Assembly: GCA_028583605.1 (NCBI GenBank)
Contig: CM053328.1
Coordinates: forward strand, 9,874,782-9,938,781
Direction: 5' to 3'
DNA: 64,000 bases
Source: Dastarcus helophoroides
Taxonomy: Eukaryota > Arthropoda > Insecta > Coleoptera > Bothrideridae
Positions 56,750 to 64,000 of this stretch are shown here, piece by piece; the first letter of the stretch is position 1, and each line of letters opens with the position of its first letter. The position numbers and the translations under genes were made by a program. Below the pieces are notes generated by a model. It saw only the letters and a program-made list of their open reading frames with translations, was not told the origin of the DNA and did not search any database.

Positions 56750-59700
56750 ATATTAGCACTAGCTGTTACCCGCACCTTTGTCTACGTGAAAAAAGAAAAA
56801 AAAATTTTTGGTCACATTTTAAAAAATTACGACTATTTTAAAGAATGCAATTTTTATAGAAAATGTCGACTTTATTTCAAAAATTTCTACATTTTAAAAT
56901 ACCCTACTATTTTCACAATATCGATATTTTCTCCTTTGACTTTGTAGATTTCTACTTTTTTCTAAAATTTTGAATTGATTTTGAAAATTTCTACTTTTTT
57001 AGGAATTTTTGTACATTTTGAAAATAACAACTTGTCCAAATACTTCAAAATTACTTTTTTATTAACTTTTGTCCCTGTTGAAAATGTTATTTGTTGGAAA
57101 TTTCTAGTTACTGAAAATTTCCTTTTCAATATTTCAATTTTTCTAAATATTTTTTAAAAGTGCTGAATTTTTTGGAAAATTTCGATTTTTTTCAAATGTT
57201 TGGCCTTATTTTTAAAAATGTTAATCTTTTTTAAAATTTCTACTGGACATATCAATTTTGTTGCAAATCTGACGGTTTTTATATTCAGTTTTTTGAAAAC
57301 ATTTCAACTCTTTTTGAATATTTGAATTTGTTAAAAGTTTCGACCTTTGCAAACATCGACTCGTTCAAGTGTTTTATTTTTTTGTAAATTCGATATTTTT
57401 CAAAATTTTGGCTTTCTGATAATAACGACCTTTTTTAAAAGTCTGTCTCTAATTTTAATTAAAAATTCTTAAACATTTTTCGACTTTTTTAAATATTTCG
57501 TTATTATATCTTAAAAATTTCAAAATTTAGATTTTCCAATTTTTTTTCTAATTTCCACTTCTTGATTATTTGCAAGACTTTTACAGTTTCTTCAGGATTT
57601 AGATTTATTTTTTGAAATATTATTGTTTTGAACATCTTTACACAACATTTTCAATATTTTCTCAAAATTGTGACTTACAATTTTCAAATTTTTCAAAATT
57701 GTGATTTTTTTCAAAACTTTGATTTTCCTATATGAATTTGATAATGTTGAATAACCTGACCTTTGAAAGCTTTCATCCTTTTTTTGAAAATTTTCACTTT
57801 TGTCCAACTTCTGGCAATTTCTTGAAGTCTTGCATTTTATGTAGTAACTTGAACTTTTAATTTAAAAATTCGATTTTGTTTTAATTTTTACTTTGGATTT
57901 CTTGGATTTTTCTAAAAATTTCGATCTTTTTAAAATTTTCGAACTATTTTCCTTTTTTTTTTTAAATTTCGACCTTTTTGATAAAATTTCGATTATTTCT
58001 TTAAGTTATATATTTTTGAGTATTTCATAGTTTTGTTGAAAATTTCTCCCTTTTTTCAAAATTTTGACTTTTTGTAGAAATGTTGACAGCTTTTTTCTCA
58101 AAATTTCTATTGTTTTTTAAAACTTTAAGTGTTTTTAATAAATATGATTGCCTAAATATCGTTTTATTGAAAATCTCTACCTTTTTTTAAATATATATTT
58201 TTTTTTTAAAATTTTAATCTCTGTTCAAACTTTTCGCTATTTTTTAAAGTTTTGATTTGATTTTGAAAACCTTGATTCATTTTCGGAAGTTTTGCCATTT
58301 TTTTGGAGTTTCGACTAATAACTTGGGCTATTACTTTAAAAATTCCACTGTTTTCGAAAATTGTTTAAAAAATTGATTTTTTTTTAAATTGCAATTGTTT
58401 GGAATTCTAAAATTTCTTCAAAATTTTCATCTTTTTTGATATATGAATTTTTTTAACATTTTTACAAAAAATGTCAATATTTTCTGAAAATTGCGAGTTT
58501 TTCCAAAATTTTGATTTTTTTTAAATAAATTTAATCATGTTGAATATCTGACTTTTGAAAATTTCCACCTTTATCCATTGTTTGGTAATTTCTCGAAGTC
58601 TTGAATTTTATGTAGCAAATTAAACTTTTATCAGCAAAATTTCGATTTTTTTCTCGAAGTTATAACTTTTTGAGAAATTTATTTTTTCTTTAAATTTCGC
58701 AATTATTTCAAAATTTCGACTTTTTGTAAAAATTTTGACGCAAAGCCTTTTCTCTCAAAATTTCTATTGTTCTTCAAAATTTATGTTTTTTAAATAAACA
58801 TTCATTGTCTAAACATCGTTTTATTGAAAATCTCTACCTTTTTCCAAAATATTCATTTTTTTTTTCAAAATTTCAATCTCTGCTCAAGCTTTTCACTATT
58901 TCTCAAAGTTTGATTTTTTTTGAAATGATGCCTTTTGTTGGAGTTTCGACTATTAATTGGGCTTTTACTTTAAAAATTTCGACTTTTTAAGAATTGCTTA
59001 GGAAATTAATTTTTTTTCTAAATTGCATCTTTATGGAATTCTAAAATTTCTTCAAAATTTTTATCTTTTTTGAAATATGAATTTTTTAAATAATTTTCAC
59101 AAAAAATTTCAATATTATCTCAAAATTGCGACTTTTTCGAAAATTTTGATTTTTTTTCAATAAATTTAATCATGTTAAATAAGTGACCTTTGAAAACTGT
59201 TATCATTTTTTTTTTGAAAATTTTCTCCTTTGTCCAACTTTTGGTAATTTCTCAGTCGTAAATTTTATGTAGTAAATTGAAATATTATTTTGAAAATTAG
59301 AATTTGTTTTAATTTTTTTGAAAAATTGGATTTTTTTAAAAATTTCGACATTTTTAAAATTTTCAAACTTTTTTCAAATTTTCTTTTTTTTTAAAAATTT
59401 CTCCCGTTTTTCAAAATTTTCTGTTATCCTTTTTTTTAAAATTTTCACCTATGTCCAACTTTTGATAATTTCTCGAAGTTTTAAATTTTATGTAGTAAAT
59501 TGAAATTTTATTTTGAAAATTAGAATTTGTTTTAAATTTTTTGAAAAATTAGATTTTTTAAAAAATTTCGACATTTTTAAAATTTTCGAACTCTTCAAAT
59601 TTTCTTTTTTTTCAAATTTCTCCCGTTTTTCAAAATTTACTGTTATCCTTTTTTTTTGAAAATTTTCACCTTTTTCCAACTTTTGATAATTTCTCGAAGT

Positions 59701-61010
59701 TTTAAATTTTATGTAGTAAATTGAAATTTTATTTTGAAAATTGGAATTTGTTTTAATTTTTTTGAAAAATTGGATTTTTTAAAAATTTCGACCTTTTTAA
59801 AATTTTCGAACCTTTGTCAAATTTTCTTTTTTTCTTAAATTTCTCCCTTTTCCAAAATTTCGACTTTTTGTAAAAATTTTGACAGCTTTTTTTCTCAAAA
59901 TTTCTATTGTTTTTCAAAATTTTAATTTTTTTAATAAATATGATTGTCTAAACATCGTTTTATTGAAAATCTTGACCTTTCTTTAAAATATTTATATTTT
60001 TTTCAAAATTTTAATCTCTGTCCCAACTTTTCACTATTTCTCAAAGTTTTGATTTTCTAAAATTTTTAACTTCAATATTATTTTAAAAATTTCAACTTTT
60101 TAAAATTTTGTGTTTTCTTCGAAAATTTTAACATTTTTCAAAATTTCCATTTATTTTTTGAAAATTAGTACAACTTCCAAAATCTAGACTTTTTTTTGTA
60201 AGACTTGCTTTTTCAAATTGGCCACCATTTTTCAAAATTGCAACTATTTCCATCGAAATTTTTAAAATTTCTCTCTTCGTTTTTTCTCAACTCTGACTTT
60301 TTTTAAGTTTTGTCAGATTCAAAATTTAAATTTTTTTTAAAAATTTTAATTTTTACTAATCTTAACTTTTTGAAATTACGACTTATTTTAAATTTTTTCA
60401 TTCTTTGACAAATTTGACTGAAAATTCTAACATTTTTCTAAATGTTGACTTTTTAAAAAATTGTTGACTGTTTTCAAAATTTTATTATCTTTCTTCGACA
60501 ATTGCAAACCTGTAAGATTTCAAGTTTTTTTTAAATCCTTAAAATTTAAAGTCTATACCTAAAAATTTGAAATTTTTTTTAATATTTATTCGAAATTCCA
60601 TATTTTATCTCGAAAATTCGATGTTTTCTTTTTCCATTGCAAGCTTCCTCTCAGTATGTTGTTCTTTTTCTCCGTTGGCTAAAATTCAAAAGAAGTTTTT
60701 CTCTAAAACTTGTACAGTTTTAAAATTAGGTTTTCTTTTTCCAGAAATTTCATTTTTTTCTTAAAAATTCCAAAATTATAGTATTTAACTTTTTCTCAAA
60801 ATCTTTTGTAAATTCAGAATTTCTGATTTTCTAGGAATTTACCCTAATGTCAAAATTAAGGCTTTTTAAAATATTTTTTTTTTAATTTTGACTCGAAACT
60901 CAAAAACCTACTGATTTTGTAATTGTAGATTCTTTTGAAACTTCGTATTTTCAAAACGTATGCTTTCAATTTCTACATTTTTCTTAAAAACTTGATTTGA
61001 AATTCTTATT
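56750..61010. repeat. T-rich degenerate array (reverse-complement orientation)
   Basis: Dense TTTTTCAAAATTTCGACTTTT-like words. Long-range copies share CTCAAAATTTCTATTG (near 58098, 58754, 59893). A local tandem series has period 221-222 bp, with the marker TGTAGTAAATTGAAAT at 59269, 59491 and 59712. Phe-rich small frames are repeat products. Confidence 0.8.
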
Positions 61011-61016
61011 TTTTTT

Positions 61017-61233
61017 GTGGAACGGACTGGTCCTTGGTTGTCTTCTAAAATTGAAATACAAATCTTGTCCTTTTGTCCCCTAAAACAAAGAAAGATTAGA
61101 AAACACAAGAAAGGTTGCTAACGTTAGTACCACTCTGAAGATGATAGCTTGGCTATCGAAACGCGTTAGAACAACCTTTGCTGTGTTTTTTAATTTCTTT
61201 TGGATTCAGAGGACAAGATTTGTATTTCAATTC
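61017..61233. mobile_element. foldback element family A, two-arm copy
   Basis: Starts GTGGAACGGACTGGTCCTTG and runs through the left arm to AAGGTTGCTAACGTTAG, then the right core ACTCTGAAGATGATAGC and arm to GACAAGATTTGTATTTCAAT. The left core is deleted and the right terminal ~35 bp are missing. The arm also has a small duplication, TTGTCCTTTTGTCCCC. Confidence 0.8.
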
Positions 61234-61249
61234 TTAATATTTGCTATTT

Positions 61250-61840
61250 TTAATTCCTTTGAAATTTTTACCTGAAATGTCAACTTTTTTTCTCAAAATG
61301 CATTTTAACTCTTACTTTATGTAAAAATATTACTTTAAACTTATTTTTATTCAGGGATTTTAATATTATTTTTAAATTTCGGTACTAATTCCGAAACTTT
61401 TACTTTCTTTTTGAAATTTCTAGTTTAAAAACTTAAGCTTCTGCTGTAAATACATTATTTTTCTTATTTTGAATTTTTGCGTAATTTCCATTTTTATTTT
61501 TGCAACAAAATTTGCCTATAAACTAAAAAGCACAAAATTGTTTTAAATATGAATTTGCAAATTGGACTCTTCTTGACAAAATTTTTATTTAAATTTTTAA
61601 TTCTTTTTCCATATTAATCCGTTAAAAGCTAAAATTTCGACGTTTTTTAAAATCTTTGATCTTATTTAAAAATTTCGAAATTCCCTATGAAATTCTCAGC
61701 TATTTAGTAATTTTGTCTCAAAATTCCAAAGCTTTTTCAGTTTTATTGTTATTTTTTTCTAAAATTTCGATTGTAAAGGCAAATACCTTCACGATTTTAA
61801 CACAACGGTTTTGATATTTTTCTAAAATTTTAAATTTAAT
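61250..61840. repeat. T-rich degenerate DNA between two family A copies
   Basis: Continuation of the T-rich words with more scattered composition. No gene is seen. Confidence 0.55.
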
Positions 61841-61942
61841 AATTGAAATCTTGTCCCTTGAAACAAGAAAGATTAAAAAACACAACAAAGGGTGCTCTAA
61901 CGCGTTTCGATAGCCAAGCTAGCATCTTCAAGAGAGATACTG
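61841..61942 (-). mobile_element. foldback element family A, left arm
   Basis: From AATTGAAATCTTGTCCC to CTCTAACGCGTTTCGATAGC and CATCTTCAAGAGAGATACTG. The minus-strand core has GCTAGC in place of GATAGC in one stem strand, which breaks a pair. Confidence 0.75.
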
Positions 61943-62305
61943 ATACAAGTTTAATCTAATCTAATATATTTCAAGATTCTCTTAAATGTCGATTTTCAGC
62001 TGTTAATTCGAACTTTCTCATTCAAAATTTTGATTTCAATCTCAAAACGTGGCATGTTTTTCTTCAAAATTTTAAGTAGTGTTTGTTATAAATTCCTAGC
62101 TACGAACCCGCTCCCATTACCGATAAAAAATTGAATAAAATACTTGCATATTTTTTACTTAATCAATTTATCTTAAAGTAAAATCCATTTGCCCTTCTTT
62201 ACAGTGAGCACAATTACAAATACACAAAGCGAAAAAAAATTATTTTTCACATGCATTCGCATAACAATTAACTTTTTTTGGCTCGGTTTTACTACTTTGT
62301 TTTTT

Positions 62306-62460
62306 GGTAGAACGGACTGGCCCTTGGTTTTCTCTAAAAATTGAAATACAGAATTTGTCCCCTGAAACCAAGAGAGATTAAAAAAAGTATCTCTCTGAAG
62401 ATGACAGCTTGGCTGTCGAAACGCGTTAGAGCAACGTTTGTTGTGTTTTTTAATTTTCGG
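62306..62460 (+). mobile_element. foldback element family A, copy with compensated stem
   Basis: The left arm (GGTAGAACGGACTGGCCCTT onward) joins the right core directly after AGAGAGATTAAAA, followed by a shortened right arm. The core stem is GACAGC-TTG-GCTGTC. Both strands differ from the usual GATAGC/GCTATC in a way that keeps pairing. Confidence 0.8.
62391..62431 (+). ncRNA. hammerhead-like motif, family A
   Basis: CTCT (62391-62394) pairs with AGAG (62428-62431) as a short stem I. CUGAAGA (62395-62401) fits CUGANGA. One extra U follows, then hairpin GACAGC-UUG-GCUGUC, GAA (62418-62420), and the palindrome ACGCGU followed by U as the cleavage-position base. The extra base before stem II and the loopless palindromic stem III differ from a classical hammerhead. 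Confidence 0.4.
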
Positions 62461-62530
62461 TTTTAATAGTTTTCGAGCTATTTTTAACTTGTTTAATCAG
62501 CAAGTTTTCTCTAGGAAACCTAAATTTTTT

Positions 62531-62985
62531 CGCTGCTGCGAGTGTAAAAGGGATCATGTCAAGTCGTTTTCCTATATAATTTTGAAGTTACTGTCGTTGT
62601 TCAAATGAAGCTAAGTCATTTATAGTATAATTAACTGTATATTTAATTGTACTCGTCAATCAAAAATCTAAGTCTTAGGTCATGTGGTAACTGAGTTATG
62701 TTATTTTCTCCAATTTTATCTATTTTTGACTTTACACTTCTTACACTCGCAGCAGCGAAATAGTCTAAGTCAAACTCTCATGAAAATGGCTTCAAGTCGT
62801 TTTCCTATATAATTTGGAAGTTACTGTCGTTGTTTAAAGGAAGCTAAGTCATGTGGAGGAATCTATTTAATTGTGCTGGTCAGTTAAAAACTTAAGACTG
62901 AGGTCCTGTGGTAACTGAGTTACGTTATTTTCTCCAATTTTATCTATTTGTTGACTTAACACCTTCTACACGCACAGCAGCTATT
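62531..62985. mobile_element. small TIR element with tandem partial second copy
   Basis: CGCTGCTGCGAGTGTAA (62531-62547) and TTACACTCGCAGCAGCG (about 62741-62757) are perfect inverted repeats enclosing ~190 bp. The interior (AAGTCGTTTTCCTATATAAT ...) repeats from 62794 with period 233 bp and ends in a mutated terminus TTCTACACGCACAGCAG. The second copy lacks its left TIR. No ORF is present. Confidence 0.75.
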
Positions 62986-62989
62986 TAAT

Positions 62990-64000
62990 GTCGTACGTCA
63001 GTGTTTTTTTTTTAATAGTTACTATTCGGTTACTAACGGAGGTTCGAGTTGTAATGTCCATTAAAAATACAAAGAATATAATATCTGGTGCATTGCGAAA
63101 ACCATCGCTATTCGCTTCAGACTGTCGAGAATGGAGAAATGCAGAGCAACTAATAGATTGTCTCGCTGACTTGCAATATCCTTTTACCACTATTTTGCCT
63201 TAGATTGAATCCAGTATAGACATTTTAGGGCTACATTTGCGAGATATCCGAGACTACCGAGGACCCAACCTAGATGACAATTTATTGCGACTTTTAAATT
63301 AAGCCCTAAGTCTGAAAGAGTATTAATTATTGATTATCACTTTGTAATACGTTTCAAAACAGATTCTATTTATTATTAAGTACCTCGGAAAAAGTTACAA
63401 ATTAGTATTTATAATTAATGTAGAAGAAATTTATTAGAAGGATCGTGTCCTATTGTCCCTGCCTCTGTTGCCTTGTAATATTATTCATCAAGAAAACGAG
63501 GCCAACAAATTATGTCGATAGCTGTCGAAATTGAGTTATGTCGTCCTATTAGTGGATAGAAGGACGACGAGTGATAAACAAATTAAAAATATATGTCTGT
63601 GGTGTATGGCGTCCGCTGCAACTACGCCGCGGTCGGTTATAATTTAGTTATTTAGGAAATATGCAGCCCCGATAAGGGCAATAACGGTAAAACATGAGAG
63701 CAGTTAAATTGATCGGGTTATCTCGTGCGTGTTAACTAAAGGTCCACGTTTCTATGAATGCGCTTTGCCAGCACGCCACATTTCATTTTTCTCATCGACA
63801 TTACATAAAATATTTTAGGAAATAACTTTCTCAACCTCGAAAAGGAAAGGGCCTTTCGTGCGATCACGTTTGACGTACTTATCAACTTTCATTAACACAC
63901 ACTTAACCGAAAATTTATGTTCCCATCCAATTCTGAGCGATGCTTAAAGCTGAAACTCTAAAAATTAAAACCATGGGAGAAATAACGTAATCTAAGGAAA
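62990..64000. other. single-copy stretch without recognised gene
   Basis: Composition becomes mixed, with GC-richer segments at 63.6-63.75 kb. Overlapping sense and antisense frames of about 70 residues (62988-63203) have no recognisable domain. It could be part of a gene extending past the window. Confidence 0.35.

Overview
The window is eukaryotic and intergenic or intronic in character. It is very AT-rich, has no convincing intact host gene, and is packed with decayed transposons. Two mariner-type relics, a Ty3/gypsy pol relic, a LINE RNase H relic and many small inverted-repeat elements point to an insect. A hymenopteran would fit, but that is inference; nothing here fixes the species.

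Layout. 900-7760, 12.1-16.0 kb and 24.1-27.7 kb are A-rich arrays of a degenerate 'GTCGAAATTTTGAAAAA'-like word. 37.7-43.7 kb and 56.8-61.8 kb are the same kind of array in reverse complement. These arrays are further organised into long-period tandem duplications (about 1059, 790, 742, 960 and 221 bp). 19.36-24.1 kb is a satellite of roughly 95-112 bp monomers in a higher-order unit of about 400-430 bp. Less AT-rich single-copy stretches (9.3-11.3, 17.3-19.2, 29.2-30.5, 35.8-37.3, 43.9-46.2, 54.9-56.6, 62.99-64 kb) separate them and may be intron or regulatory DNA.

Mobile elements. There is a mariner with TIRs at 30546-32680 and two in-frame stops; a long-TIR Tc1/mariner-superfamily element at 52637-54645; gypsy integrase remains at 34434-35690 (minus); LTRs at 28734-29068 (+), 33234-33572 (-) and a fragment near 19650-19835; a 4.3 kb hAT-type element at 47373-51657 with an 8-bp target duplication; and several MITEs.

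Most interesting: a 1.3 kb element at 48910-50229, nested in the hAT-type element and flanked by a 13-bp target duplication, carries two direct repeats. Each contains a complete hammerhead ribozyme motif (49185-49231 and 49900-49946) with all core nucleotides and three closed stems. The cleavage sites are 715 nt apart, as in Penelope-like elements and retrozymes that make unit-length, potentially circular RNA. Two further dispersed foldback families (one with ten copies, one with two) carry hammerhead-like cores of the form CUGAAGA-N-hairpin-GAAACG with palindromic stem III. One of these families has 12- and 14-bp target duplications and a paralogous empty site. Together they suggest that ribozyme-bearing retroelements have repeatedly seeded this locus.
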